This document shows, one piece after another, positions 26,672 through 37,569 of a stretch of 64,000 nucleotides of DNA. Source of the DNA: Miscanthus floridulus (Eukaryota > Streptophyta > Magnoliopsida > Poales > Poaceae); assembly GCF_019320115.1 (NCBI RefSeq), contig NC_089598.1:24705585-24769584 (forward strand), read 5' to 3'. The stretch's first letter is position 1. Every line of letters starts with the position of its first letter. Under the pieces are notes generated by a model. It was not told where the DNA came from. It did no database searches and was given only the letters and a program-made list of their open reading frames with translations. Position numbers and translations under genes: made by a program.

Positions 26672-27562
26672 TTGGTAGTCGGCTTTGCGGGTATGCTAAA
26701 ACCGAATGTCTTTGAGGGCACTCATTACAAGAGGTTGCGGCAGAGGTGCATTCTATGGTTGACTGCTATGCACTGCTATTTTATTGCTGAACCTAGGGTT
26801 GTTGGGCCGCATACTCTTGATGAGGAGCGTGCATTCAAACATGCTGATACTACGTTCAAGGCTGTAATTCTGAGCGTGCTAGGAGACTCCATAGTTGATG
26901 CATATGTGCCGCTATAGACTGGTAAAGAGATGTGGGATGCACTTGAGGCCAAATATAGAGTTTCTGATGCTGGTAGTGAGTTGTATGTCATGGAGCAGTT
27001 TTATGACTACAGGATGGTTGATAACCATTCTGTACTAGAACAAGCTCATGAGATACAAACACAGGTAAAAGAGCTTGAAATTTTTAGTTGTGTATTGCTA
27101 GATAAGTTTGTGGCAGACTGTATTATTGCAAAGCTGCCACAGGCTTGGACATATTTTGCTACTTCTCTAAAACATAAGAGATAGGAGTTTGGCATTGCCG
27201 ACCTTATTGGCTCTTTGGATGTTGAAGAGAAGGCAAGAGCAAAGGACGTCTGTGGCAAGAAAACTATTGAGGGAGGTTCTAGTGCCCATGTGGTGCAGAA
27301 AAATTCTCAACACTCCCACAAGACGAAATTCCAGCAAGAACTCAAACAAAAGAACACTACACCTTTTAAGAAGAAGAAGAAGAACAAGAAAAATGGGAAT
27401 TGTTTCACTTGTGGCAAGCTTGGGCATTATGCTAAGGATTGCCCGGATGGCAAGTGGAAGCCCAAGAAGAAATCTGCAAACATGATTGAGGCTGATGAAG
27501 GAACATCAGGGTATGATAATTTCTTACCTATAGTTCTTTCAGTTTATCATTCACCGGATTAG
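26672..27562 (+). pseudogene. copia-2 Gag
   Basis: Gag translates in pieces. GMLKPNVFEGTHYKRLRQRC starts it, then CILWLTAMHCYF and the capsid segment EMWDALEAKYRVSDAGSELY with HEIQTQVKELE. A basic stretch precedes the zinc knuckle CFTCGKLGHYAKDC (near 27403-27443). Premature TAG codons at about 26917 and 27182 fit CAG to TAG changes. It ends near 27562 at another TAG where a tryptophan is expected before VDAGAN. Confidence 0.85.
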
Positions 27563-28850
27563 TGGGTTGACGCAGGAGCTAATATTCATGTGTGTGCTGA
27601 TATCTCTTTATTTTCTTCTTATTAGGTCGGGCGGACTTCCTCCTTGTTGATGGGGAACGGGGCGCGTGCAGTTGTACGTGGTGTTGGTACGGTCGATCTG
27701 AAGCTTACTTCGGGAAAGGCCATGCAGCTAAAGAATGTGCAGCATGTCCCCTCAATAAGGAAGAATTTGATTAGTGGTTCTCTATTATGTCGTGATGGTT
27801 ATAAACTTGTGTTTGAGTCGAATAAGTGCGTACTTTCTAAGTATGGAACTTTTGTTAGAAAAGGCTATGAGAGCAGAGGCTTGTTCTGCTTGTCTTTAAA
27901 TGATGTATGTGTTAATTTTGTGAACCATGTGAGCCAGGTTAATGAGACAAATATTTGGCATTTGCACTTATGTCATATTAATTTTGGCTCTATGACTCGC
28001 TCAGCTGGTTTAAATTTAATTCCGAAATTTGATTTGGTCAAAGATTCTAAATGCCATGTATGTGTTGAATCGAAACAACCTCGCAAGCCTCATAAGGCTG
28101 CTGCGGCGAGAGACTTGACACCACTAGAACTAATTCATTCTGATCTATGCGAAATGAATGACGAGTTGACCAAATGTGGCAAAAGGTATATTATAATGTT
28201 TATAGATGATTGCACTAGATTTTGCCATGTGTATTTACTAAAATCAAAAGATGATGCGTTGCATTATTTTAAGATCTATAAAGCTGAAGTAGAAAACCAA
28301 CTTGAGAAGAACATCAAACGGTTGTGAACTGATCGCGGGGGAGAATATTTCCCAAATGATTTTTCTGAGTTTTGTGCGGAGCATGGGATTATTCATGAGA
28401 GGACACCACCTTACTCACCACAATCCAATGGGATTGCCAAGAGAAAGAACCACACTCTAACTGAGTTGGTTAACGCCATGTTAGGGACAGCGGGACTATC
28501 TAAGGAATGGTGGGGTGAGGCGATATTGGCAGCAAGTCATGTCCTGAATAGAGTGCCACTAAAAACAAAGAAATTACACCATTCGAGGAACAGGAGAAGA
28601 AGAGATTAAATCTCTCTTACCTGCGAACATGGGTTTCTTTAGCAAAGGTGAATGTGCCAATTAACAAGAAGCGAAAGCTTGGACCAAAAACCATTGATTG
28701 TGTCTTTCTTGGTTATGCTATTCACAGCGTGGGTTATAGATTTTTAATAATAAATTCTAGAGTGCCTGATGTAAATGTTGGTACTATCATAGAATCTAGA
28801 GATGCTACATTTTTTAGAATGGGTTTCCTATAAAGAATACACCTAGCACT
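27563..28850 (+). pseudogene. copia-2 protease and integrase
   Basis: The protease motif appears as WVDAGANIHVC (DSG changed to DAG) near 27563, followed by a TAG near 27625. The integrase zinc region (HLHLCHINFGS, CHVCVESKQPRKPHK) and core (LIHSDLCEMN, MFIDDCTRF) lie at 27950-28330. A TGA interrupts before TDRGGEYF (28327). After that come PYSPQSNGIAKRKN and a C-terminal KKRKLGPKTIDCVFLGY segment (28660-28720). The DSG to DAG change and stops rule out activity. Confidence 0.85.
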
Positions 28851-28989
28851 TCTAGTCATGAATCTATTTTATTACCTGAGACACATGAACCGATAATACA
28901 TACTGATGTTGAACCCCATGATGAAAATCTAGAGGAGGATAATAATATAGTCACTCGAAAGAGTAAGAGACGGAGGGTTGTAAAATCCT

Positions 28990-29836
28990 TTGGTGAAGAC
29001 TATATTATATACCTTGTGGATGATACTCCTAAAACCATAGAAGAGGCATATTCATCTCTTGATGTTGACTTATGGAAGGAAGCTGTTCAGAGTGAGATGG
29101 ACTCTATTATGTCTAATGGAACTTGGGAGGTGATTGATCGTCCTTATGGGTGTAAACCTGTGGGATGTAAATGGGTGTTCAAGAAAAGCTTAGGCCTGAT
29201 GGTACAATTGAGAAGTACAAGGCAAGGCTTGTAGCAAAGGGCTATACATAGAAAGAAGGTGAAGATTATTTTTATACTTATTCACCAGTTGCCCGTTTAA
29301 CGACTATACGAGTGCTACTTTTCTTGGCTGCCTCACAAGGTCTTCTCGTTCACCAGATGGACGTTAAGATAGCTTTCTTGAATGGAGAGCTTGAGGAAGA
29401 GATCTATATGGATCAGCCGGATGGATTTATAGCAAAGGGTCAAGAGGGAAAGGTGTGTAAGTTATTGAATTTTTTGTATGGTCTAAAACAAGTACCTAAG
29501 CAGTGGCATGAGAAATTCGACAGAACTTTGACATCAGCTGGCTTTGTTATGAACGAAGCTGATAAATGTGTATATTATCGGTATGTTGGAGGAGAAGGTG
29601 TAATCGTGTGCTTATATGTGGATGATATACTAATTTTTGGAAATAATATTAATGTGATCAAGGAAGTGAAAGACTTCTTGTCTAGTAACTTTGAAATGAA
29701 AAACTTGGATGAAGCTGATGTTATTCTTAACATAAAGCTACTCAAAGAAGGAAATGGTGGGGTAACACTCCTGCAATCCCATTATATGGAAAAAGTGTTG
29801 TGTCGCTTTGGATACAGTGACTGCAACGAGGCCTGA
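28990..29836 (+). pseudogene. copia-2 reverse transcriptase
   Basis: RT starts near 29016 (PKTIEEAYSSLDVDLWKEAV). It continues with ARLVAKGYT, then a stop (about 29251) where Gln is usual, then QMDVKIAFLNGELEEEIYMD, LYGLKQVPKQW and the catalytic CLYVDDILIFGNN (near 29610-29645). It breaks off at GYSDCNEA (29836), where filler DNA begins. A 1-bp frameshift lies near 29190. The YVDD catalytic box is preserved although the frame is not. Confidence 0.88.
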
Positions 29837-29890
29837 TATCTCGTGCAATCCCATTAACATAAAGCTACTCACTTTTGTATTTAGCTAGTG
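29822..29890. other. templated filler at a deletion between RT and RNase H
   Basis: Between the RT end and YLASATRPDIS a segment of roughly 50 codons is missing. It is replaced by copies of nearby sequence. A 22-bp stretch is shared with 29890-29911, a short GCAATCCCATT is shared with 29772, and TTAACATAAAGCTACTCA is shared with 29727-29744. Confidence 0.8.
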
Positions 29891-30519
29891 CAACGAGGCC
29901 TGATATCTCGTTTGCTGTGAGCAAACTTAGCCGGTTTATTTCAAATCCGGGAGATAATCATTGGTGTGCTCCTGATAGGGTATTACGCTATCTAAAAGGG
30001 ACTATGAGTTATGGTTTACAATATACCAGGTATCCAAGGGTACTAGAGGGTTATTGTGATGCAAATTGGATATCTAATGCAGATGAGATTTATGCCACAA
30101 ATGGATATATGTTCTCACTTGGAGGTGGCGTTGTTTCATGGAAGTCTTGCAAGCAGACCGTCTTAACGAGGTCAACAATAGAAATAGAACTCACAGCATT
30201 AGATACCGCCACTGTTGAAGCTGAGTGGCTTCGTGAACTCCTTATGGATTTACCGATGGTTGAAAAACCTATACCGGCTATTTCCATGAACTATGATAAT
30301 CAGACTGTGATAATCAAAGTGAACAGTTATGGGGATAACATGAAGTCTATAGGGCATGTGAAGAGGCGGTTAAAATCTGTCAAAAAATCAAGAAACTCCG
30401 GAGTAATAGCGTTGGACTATGTCCATACATCTAAAAATCTAGCATATCAGTTTACTAAGGGAATGTCACGTAATGTGATAGATGGTGCATCGAGGGAGAT
30501 GGGCTTGAGACCCACATAA
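29875..30519 (+). pseudogene. copia-2 RNase H
   Basis: An open frame of 214 codons carries SATRPDISFAVSKLSRF, VLRYLKGTMSYGLQY, the first catalytic Asp in YCDANW, TRSTIEIELTAL (catalytic Glu) and NYDNQTVI (third acidic position). The tail DYVHTSKNLAYQFTKGMSRN is the usual RNase H end of copia Pol. Motif residues are nearly all present, but upstream damage means it cannot be made as part of Pol. Confidence 0.85.
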
Positions 30520-31060
30520 AGTCATTCCATAGTGGTAACATGTCCTATGTGATCGGAGATTCCGTGAAGTAGGATGGCGAAACAAGGTAGTGGTTGACTG
30601 TGATGGAAAGACCCCTATAATAAGGTCCAGATCGTCTGAAATGCACATTTCTCCTATGCTGTAAGGCAGGATGGTTTATACCTTAATGTGATCCGAGTGG
30701 CTTATTTATTTAAGCAGAGATGTCGGCCTATAGGACATTTTAGAAGGAGCACACCTATATGAGTTCGACTGCTAGTCATAGTCTATGAGATGTGGGTAGT
30801 CTCTAGATACTCATGAAAGGCCTCGAAGTGTCACTTATATGCTTCAACTAGAGGGGATGCTTGTAGCAGCCTAGTACCAGAAAAGAACTTTGGTGAAACT
30901 CACTTTACATAAAACTGTCAATTCAAGGCATAGTCCATTGTTCAGTTGTGACTGAGTATAAACTCTGTTCTAGACAAATGTTCAACTTAACAGTCTCCGT
31001 CGATACTCTGGTATATCAAAAAACAATGGATTGAAGATTATTTAACATGTGTCTAAAAAT
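30520..31060. other. copia-2 region between Pol and 3' LTR
   Basis: Non-coding stretch typical of copia elements between the RNase H stop and the polypurine tract. No additional gene is recognised. Confidence 0.5.
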
Positions 31061-31071
31061 TTGGTGGGGAT
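31061..31071 (+). other. polypurine-like tract of copia-2
   Basis: TTGGTGGGGAT sits directly before TGTTAGATTTAATG, the start of the 3' LTR. This is the expected place for plus-strand priming. Confidence 0.6.
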
Positions 31072-32055
31072 TGTTAGATTTAATGTGGGATAGGCTCATA
31101 TGTTATCTAATTAAATCAAATAAATTCTAAGGCCCATGTTAAATAATGTGCGCAATGTTATTTAGTCCCATACAGGATTTTTGACTGAATGTTGACTCGA
31201 CTTAAATGTGCGGACTGTATCTATCTACATTAAGAAGGTTGAGAAAGGATGAGGCGAGCCACACACACGCGTGCCGCCACCGGCCCCAATGCGGTGCGGG
31301 GCATGAAAGGTTTTGCCACTCAAATCAATGATGGGTAAGAGTGATGAGAGTTTCAGGAGTTTCTATCCCTAATGAGGAAAGTTATGAGGAAGGTTATGGT
31401 AGTTTACCGGGAATTTACCGTAACATTCGTTTGCTCTCCTCCTGTGGCGTCGGTCTCCTCTCCTCCCCTTCCGTGGTGTCTCCTTCCCTTCTAAGGTTGG
31501 CTCATGCGCCCTTTGGCTTGCCTGGCTACGACATAAATAGAAAGGCTCGTTTCAACATTCGTCTCTCTCGATCCAACGCACAAACACATCCACTCCTTCT
31601 GCTTCATCCAAGGCTTCCCCGTCCTAGTTCCTGCGAGCACGGGAATAGGGAGAGTAGGCCTCCGAAACCGAGTCATGTACGAGTTCATCTGTTCGGGTGA
31701 AGGGCGGCCATCAGGTTTTTGGGGAGCGATCACGCGACTGCTCGATCGATCCACAACCTACGACTTCATCTTCTTCATGGCGTTCGTGACGGCAGTGGGA
31801 GTTCGGCACTGTAGCCTCTCCTCACTGCATCGAGCAGGACGACTACACCAACAGTTGCTATGTCGACTAGCGCAACTGGCTCTAGTGCTGCTGGGTATGT
31901 TCTAGTTCATTACCTAACTTCAACAATTAAAATCATGATTATTAGTATAATCTACATGTCCATGTCACTTAGATCACACGTGCACATATATGAGGCCACA
32001 AACATGTTATTTTTTTCTAGATTAAATGAATACTGAAATTACCTAAATTTCTAAT
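31072..32055 (+). repeat. copia-2 3' LTR
   Basis: The LTR starts TGTTAGATTTAATGTGGG and matches the 5' LTR from 31482 on. Its 3' end is not clean. Relative to the 5' LTR it loses about 16 bp after CCTAAATTTCTAA and runs straight into the stop codon of the pseudogene at 32054. Confidence 0.85.
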
Positions 32056-32645
32056 AGGTGTCGACGCAGAGGGCCAAGGCCATGAGCTAGAAGAGGGCCG
32101 CCGCCACTGCAAACGTCGTCTTGGTGAGGAACGACATGGCAGCCCCCTGGATATGCCCACCTTCGCCGCTACCGGCGTGGATGTGTGCGACGATGATGAG
32201 CGCCATCCCTAGAAAGAAGGTCGTGACCGCTGCCGCTGGGAGGACACAAGCAGCAGCCAGCCCGAGCACGCGAGCTTGCGCGCCATCAATAACATCGCCA
32301 TTGACCCAGAGGCTAAGGGTTCCTAGTGGCTGCCAGTTGCCAGAGGCGGCGGTTGCCGACGCCCGTGCCCGCCGGGATGTGGTGCAGATGGTGGTAGATG
32401 ACCGTGACAGTAGTGAAGATGGCCCCCAGCACCACCAGCGGTAGCAGTAGCTCGACGACGCTATTGAGTAGCGGGGCTTGAGCATATAGATCACCACCCA
32501 GCTGCGGGTCGAGGGTGGAGAAGATCTCGATGGCCATGAATGTAGTGCAAAGGTCGGCGGCGGCGACGGCGGCGAAAACTGGGGTTAGCACAGGATCTGG
32601 TGGTTTGGAGTGGCTGGACAGCCTGCCCATTGGCGGAGAGGGCAC
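32054..32645 (-). pseudogene. decayed paralogue of the 195-codon membrane protein gene
   Basis: A minus-strand frame starts near 32630 (MGRLSSHSKPPDPVL). It aligns by eye with the protein at 20118-20705: LFSTLDP-type versus LLDPLPG, YAQAPLLNSVVELLL versus QAPPLHSGVRDLLL, YHHLHHIPAGTGVGNRRL versus YRHVLHQDAGNRRL, QARVLGLAAACVLPA versus QARALGLAALRVLPA, and LIIVAHIHAGS versus LIVAAHIRAGG. One membrane segment is missing around 32330, with a frameshift. A TAG near 32088 interrupts the last helix. The C-terminal stop codon touches the copia-2 LTR. Confidence 0.75.
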
Positions 32646-32818
32646 TATCGTGCTAGGGTTTAAAGCCTGCTGCTGTAGCAGCGGTTTGTGGTGGTGGTGC
32701 CACGTGATCCGTGGCCCATGGGTGAGAAGCGAATGCGATGGTGTGGGTGCTGTGACTGTGAGGAATATTTGTACGGGGGATGGCGTGTTCGTGAATCGTG
32801 AGTCACTAGTACAGCGCG
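32646..32818. other. short spacer, possible leader of the pseudogene
   Basis: No independent feature is seen. It ends with the GCGCG copy that forms the left target duplication of the next element. Confidence 0.4.
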
Positions 32819-33218
32819 TGTGGGGGATATACCCCTAGGTACCACAAGATGGTACATGGGCCAGACCATCCGAGGTGGCCCGGCCTGTAAGATCAAGGCG
32901 TGCACATCAAGATTACAAGTTGTACTAGATATTGTAATAGTACCAAATTGGATACTTTACTTGTAACCTTGTCTCTTCGGAGTATATAAGGAGAGACAAG
33001 GGTCCCCTAGAGGACAGGTTAATCTATATACATCTCAATACAATACACCAAGGACACAGGACGTAGGGTATTACGTCGACCAGATGGCCCGAACCTGTCT
33101 AAATCGTTGTCTCTGCGCCTTGTGTCACCATCTGGTTCCTGATTACACGCATCGTCTACCGACAATCTACCAGCACGGGCACCCCCCTCGGTGGACTGCC
33201 GACCATATTTCGTCAATA
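32819..33218 (+). repeat. 5' LTR of the non-autonomous element
   Basis: Contains GAGTATATAAGGAG (TATA box at about 32983-32990), consistent with transcription toward the interior. It is followed at 33220 by TGGCGCGCTAGGTAGGGG as a probable primer-binding site. Confidence 0.9.
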
Positions 33219-33829
33219 GTGGCGCGCTAGGTAGGGGTCCCCTTTAGAGGATCGTGCATGCTGATCTACGATGAACCAGATGGGATCTAAAGATTGACGC
33301 CGCTCATGGCAACTTAACTTCCTGCGGCGGCGTACTCGCCTGACAGGCTCGATATCAGTCGGCGATGGAATCAATCTGCTACGCAGGCAACTCGGTCTGC
33401 TACGATGGCGTCCGCCGATAACCTAACGAGACTCGATGTCGGATTCAACGTCGTGTTCAAGGATCAGTCTACTACTCGGAGCTTTCTGTTCTATGCATCG
33501 GCTACTCGGCGACAGGTTCCAACGGAGCCACCGGATCGGATCAGATAATTAAACGCGGTGCTGTACCTGTACCGAAGGTAGCGACGAATTATTTTGCTGG
33601 CTGCTGTTGCACGTGAATCGAAGTGAAGCTCAGATCGCCGCTGTGCGGTTCCAAGATTCCAGTCCGTTTACTGAGATCGATTCGCTGCATGCCAATTACT
33701 AGAGCCATGCAAAGCTAGTTGTATGTGCTTACGTATATACATCTACATGGAAGGAAGGCCAACTACAGATTGCTGTGGCACTTGCATGTGCACACACACA
33801 CATGGCGCTGTCAAGCCATCATGCGAGCC

Positions 33830-34200
33830 GTTCAGCGAGCCGTTCGAGCCGTCAAGCGAGCCACGCCAAGCTGTCGGCGAGCCGCGCCGAGCCGTCTAGA
33901 CAGCCACGTCGAGCCACTGAGTGAGCCGCGTCGAGCCGCTGAGCAAGCTACATCGAGCCACGGACCACGTCGACCACGTCCCGAGCGGCTCTGCCGAGCT
34001 TCGACCTCATCGACCACAGACCACGTCGACCATGTCCCGAGCGGCTCGACCGAGCTCCGACCACCTCGACCACCAGACCACCAGACCATGTCACGAGCGG
34101 CTCCGCTGAGCTCCGACCACGTCAACCAAAGACCACGCCAAGACAACGAGCCGGAACCGAGCCACGTTGAGAGCCATCAAGCCGCTGAGCGAGCCGCATT
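33830..34200. repeat. GAGCCG/CGACCACGTC repeat region
   Basis: Short repeats of CAAGCGAGCC-type units pass into repeated CGACCACGTCCCGAGCGGCTC segments. A further copy of the latter occurs at about 36130-36210. Long overlapping frames here follow from the repeat composition. Confidence 0.75.
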
Positions 34201-35440
34201 GAGCCGATAGGATTTGATCAGCTCATCTACTTTCTCGTGGCCCTACTTCAGCGCGAGATCAACCAATCCGGTTCCACATCGTCAAAAGCTAAGTCAAGTT
34301 ATTTGTTCGATCTAACAATTTTATTGTGTATCTCTCCATATACGTGTATTTGTCTTCATCATGATTATTGCCGATAGGATTTGATTGCGTGGTCAACGCG
34401 TGGCAGCGCTCGGTACTCGTGGTAGCACCTGGCAGCGCTAAGAACCCAGCGTCCGGTGTGCAATTGCCATACATGCACATACAAGATCAACCCAGGCACG
34501 CACCCACCGTCGGAGCTCAATACAACTCCGTCAAACTACAAGCGAGTCATCCAAGCTATATACGTACAACTCCGTCAATCAAGCCGATCTGACTCCGACC
34601 CGGTTCTGCTGAGTCCGGTTGCGCCCTTTCGACTATGACTTCGTGCACCCGTCCAACTACGTCAAGCTGTCGAGCTGTCGAGTGACCTGTCCAAGCTATC
34701 AAGCTAACTGCCGAGCTTCGTCCAAGCTCCCAAGCGAACCGCCGAACTTCGTTCGAGCTGCCAAGCGAGCCGCCGAGCTGTCTAGCGAGCTGTCTACTTG
34801 GACATCGCGGCACGCCGACTACCCCACCGGTCATCAATAAAGCTAAGTATTATTTTTAATTGAAAATCTCTTTGATCATCGTACACCTCCGCCGACCACC
34901 CTTAGGGTGCGCTCCGCGTCAAATTTTCTCCATACATACAATCCAAAACATGTATAAGTTTTTACAATGGTTCGCCGATACGTTTTCCTTCCTGCTTGAG
35001 AATCCCAGAGCCGGCACTGTCTCCGGCTCCACCCCACGCGTGCATGAGAGTCCGCCCTCTGCGCTACGGGTAGTCGGCAGTCGCTCCCTGGTAACACTGG
35101 CACTCTACGCGCGGCAGTGTTCCGTACCTCGCGCTACGAGATGTTGGTCAGCCCAGGGCTGGCGCATTCTTCAGGACAGGTTAATACATCGCGCTACGCC
35201 ACTACATAACAAAAGGGCTAAAAACAGCTAATGTTATTTTTCGAATATTACACCAAGTATAATTCATCGCCAACCGAACACCAAGTGTTTACTTCACCTC
35301 CGACAGAGAGGTCAATATATTTCGTACATCATCATGTACTACTGTTCTCCGTGTTTATTTTTCAGGAACACAGTTCGGTCAGCGAGCTCATGCATCGGGG
35401 TTCGCCAAGACCACTACGGTGCTCGAGGACTCTGGCTAGA
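34201..35440. other. interior of non-autonomous element, no coding pattern
   Basis: Mixed sequence with further weak GAGCTGTCGAG-type repeats (34660-34800). Nothing resembling Gag, protease, integrase or reverse transcriptase is present. Confidence 0.5.
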
Positions 35441-35449
35441 CCACGCCCG

Positions 35450-35660
35450 TGCTCTGGGACTTCTCGCCAAACCACTCCGCGCTCAGGGACTCGCCAGACC
35501 ACTCCGTGCTCTGGGACTTCTCGCCAGACCACTCAATGCTCTGGGACTTCTCGCCAGACCACTCCGCGCTCGGGGACTCGCTAGACCACTCCGTGCTCTG
35601 GGACTTCTCGCCAGACCACTCCGTGCTCGGGATATATCGCCAGACCACTCCGTGCTCGGG
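35450..35660. repeat. ~27-30-bp tandem array, about seven copies
   Basis: Units of the form CTCTGGGACTTCTCGCCAGA followed by CCACTCCGTG recur with small changes and short deletions. They end in CTCGGGATATATGC. The shared core CTCGGGGACT also occurs just upstream of the 3' LTR. Confidence 0.9.
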
Positions 35661-36349
35661 ATATATGCATGCATCGTGTACGGGTATATGTATGCAAACG
35701 TCATGGCCATGCAAGCAAACAAGGAGCCACCGTGCTATGTTACAGAACCATGCAACCAAGGAAGCATATATGTGGTATACAGGGCCATGCATCAATGGAG
35801 TGCGTATACATGTATATGTCACCATTTCTTGCATAGCATCTGATACTTCGAACAAGCCAGCAAGCTAGATCATCATGCAAGCCAAGTCAATCAATCTGTA
35901 CATGCCTCACGTACATACGAGAAGACATGCAAGCCAAACCAAGACACGACAGATCAACTTGCATATACATACATCACGTGCAGGCTTTACGTACTTGCAT
36001 CTACACCGCCATGCAAGCTACCAAGACTTGCCTGTACACGTGCATCCACGTATGGGGAAGGAAGGCTGCGCGTGTTAATGAAGCAGATCGACGGCACGTC
36101 TTCGTACGCGGACCGACACCGCCAATCTCCAACCACATCGACCACGGACCACGTCGACCACGTCCCGAGCGGCTCTGCCGAGCTCCGACCACCTCGACCA
36201 CCAGACCACGTCGCAATGATGATCGCCGCGAAGAACGGCGCTACGACAACCGCGACCACAGTCATGACGATAGGTCGAAAAGCTCGAGGACCGGACGACT
36301 TCATCGCCACCGATCAGATTTCTATCAAAGATAAGAATTTTGAGCTATG

Positions 36350-36640
36350 CTCGGGGACTTCGTCGCTCGCCTCTCGACCTACGCTCGGGGACTGCCTCGA
36401 TCACTCTCCGACCACGGCTCGGGGACTTCGTCGCTCGCTCCTCGACCTATGCTCGGGGACTGCCTCGATCACTCTCCGGACACGGCTCGGGGACTTCGTC
36501 GCTCGCTCCTCGACCTATGCTCAGGGACTGCCTCGATCACTCTCCGACCACAGCTCGGGGACTTCATCGCTCGCTTCTCGACCTGTGCTCGGGGACTGCC
36601 TCGATCACTCTCCGACCACAGCTCGGGGACTTTGCGTCTC
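36350..36640. repeat. 68-bp tandem array, more than four copies
   Basis: GCTCGGGGACTTCGTCGCTC recurs with an exact 68-bp period. The GGGG of successive units falls at 36421, 36489, 36557 and 36625. Each unit contains a second GCTCGGGGACTGCCTCG half, so the unit itself is an ancient duplication. Confidence 0.92.
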
Positions 36641-37164
36641 AACTACATGCGACTGGCGACTCGCATACAGTTGGGATATTCTTTCTCGTTTAGACCTTGC
36701 TACAAGGCTCATACCTCGCCTTCCAGCAAGCTCGGGGACTACATCGGTACGATGCACCTGCCGGTGCATCTCGTATCGCCTGTACGACGATTGGATTCTC
36801 AACTTAACTGGGAATTCTTTTTAGACCCTGGCACCACGTGCCTACGTCACCTACTACCAGGCTCGGGGACTAATTGGGCACACTTCACCTTGCGGTGAAT
36901 GTGCTTGTTTTTCGACCACTATGCCTCTGATGATCAAAGATGCTACGCTTCAAGACGCACTTACATTTCTTTTCAGAAATACAAGTGGGCACACTTCCCG
37001 GGACGGAAATCTTTTTCTTTCTTCTTAAGAGCACCATACATTCTTCGGACAACCTACTTCTCTGGCGACAACGGTGGTCAGAGATATCAAGAACTCAAGC
37101 CTCACTGTTCGGAGAAGGTTAAAATGGCGTGTCGCATCAGAATACATGGCGCTCGGGGACTAGC

Positions 37165-37564
37165 TGTGGGGGATATACCCCCGGGTACCACAAGATGGTA
37201 CATGGGCCGCACCATCCGAGGTGGCCCGGCCCGTAAGATCAAGGCGTGCACATCAAGATTACAAGTTGTACTAGATATTGTAATAGTACCAAATTGGATA
37301 CTTTACTTGTAACCTTGTCTCTTCGGAGTATATAAGGAGAGACAAGGGTCCCCTAGAGGACAGGTTAATCTGTATACATCTCAATACAATACACCAAGGA
37401 CACAGGACATAGGGTATTACGTCGACCAGACGGCCCGAACCTGTCTAAATCGTTGTCTCTGCGCCTTGTGTCACCATCTGGTTCCTGATTACACGCATCG
37501 TCTACCGACAATCTACCACCACGGGCACCCCCCTCAGTGGACTGCCGACCATATTTCGTCAACA
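37165..37564 (+). repeat. 3' LTR of the non-autonomous element
   Basis: 400 bp, the same length as the left LTR. It is preceded by GCTCGGGGACTAGC as the plus-strand priming region and followed by the GCGCG duplication. Confidence 0.9.
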
Positions 37565-37569
37565 GCGCG

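Larger units (their letters stand above)
26060..32056 (+). mobile_element. Ty1/copia LTR retrotransposon copia-2, degenerate
   Basis: Two related LTRs (26060-26650, 5'-truncated; 31072-32055) flank a plus-strand Gag-protease-integrase-RT-RNase H order. At least seven in-frame stops, frameshifts and a deletion with filler DNA at 29820-29890 show it is inactive. No target duplication can be identified because the left LTR lacks its start. Confidence 0.9.
32819..37564. mobile_element. non-autonomous LTR retrotransposon (LARD-like), 4.75 kb
   Basis: Two 400-bp LTRs (32819-33218 and 37165-37564) begin TGTGGGGGATATAC and end CGTCAATA/CGTCAACA. They are flanked by GCGCG (32814-32818 and 37565-37569). 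About ten differences between the LTRs are visible by eye. A PBS-like TGGCGCGCTAGGTAGGGG follows the left LTR at 33220. The interior (33219-37164) has no Gag or Pol similarity and consists largely of tandem and dispersed repeats. It must be moved by enzymes of another element. Confidence 0.9.

Noticed and set aside
33719..34210. 163-codon frame rich in Arg, Ala and Pro
   Set aside because: It comes from GAGCCG-type repeats, and the antisense frame is equally open. No Gag-like motif is present.
35334..35868. Overlapping frames of 117-169 codons on both strands
   Set aside because: They are products of the 27-30-bp tandem array.
36350..36640. Regular repeats that might suggest a CRISPR-like array
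   Set aside because: Units are contiguous and nearly identical along their whole length with no unique spacers. They sit inside an LTR element in a plant genome.
36072..36898. 183- and 250-codon frames in the non-autonomous LTR element
   Set aside because: They run through the 68-bp array in several phases. Since 68 is not a multiple of three, all frames stay open by repetition rather than coding.
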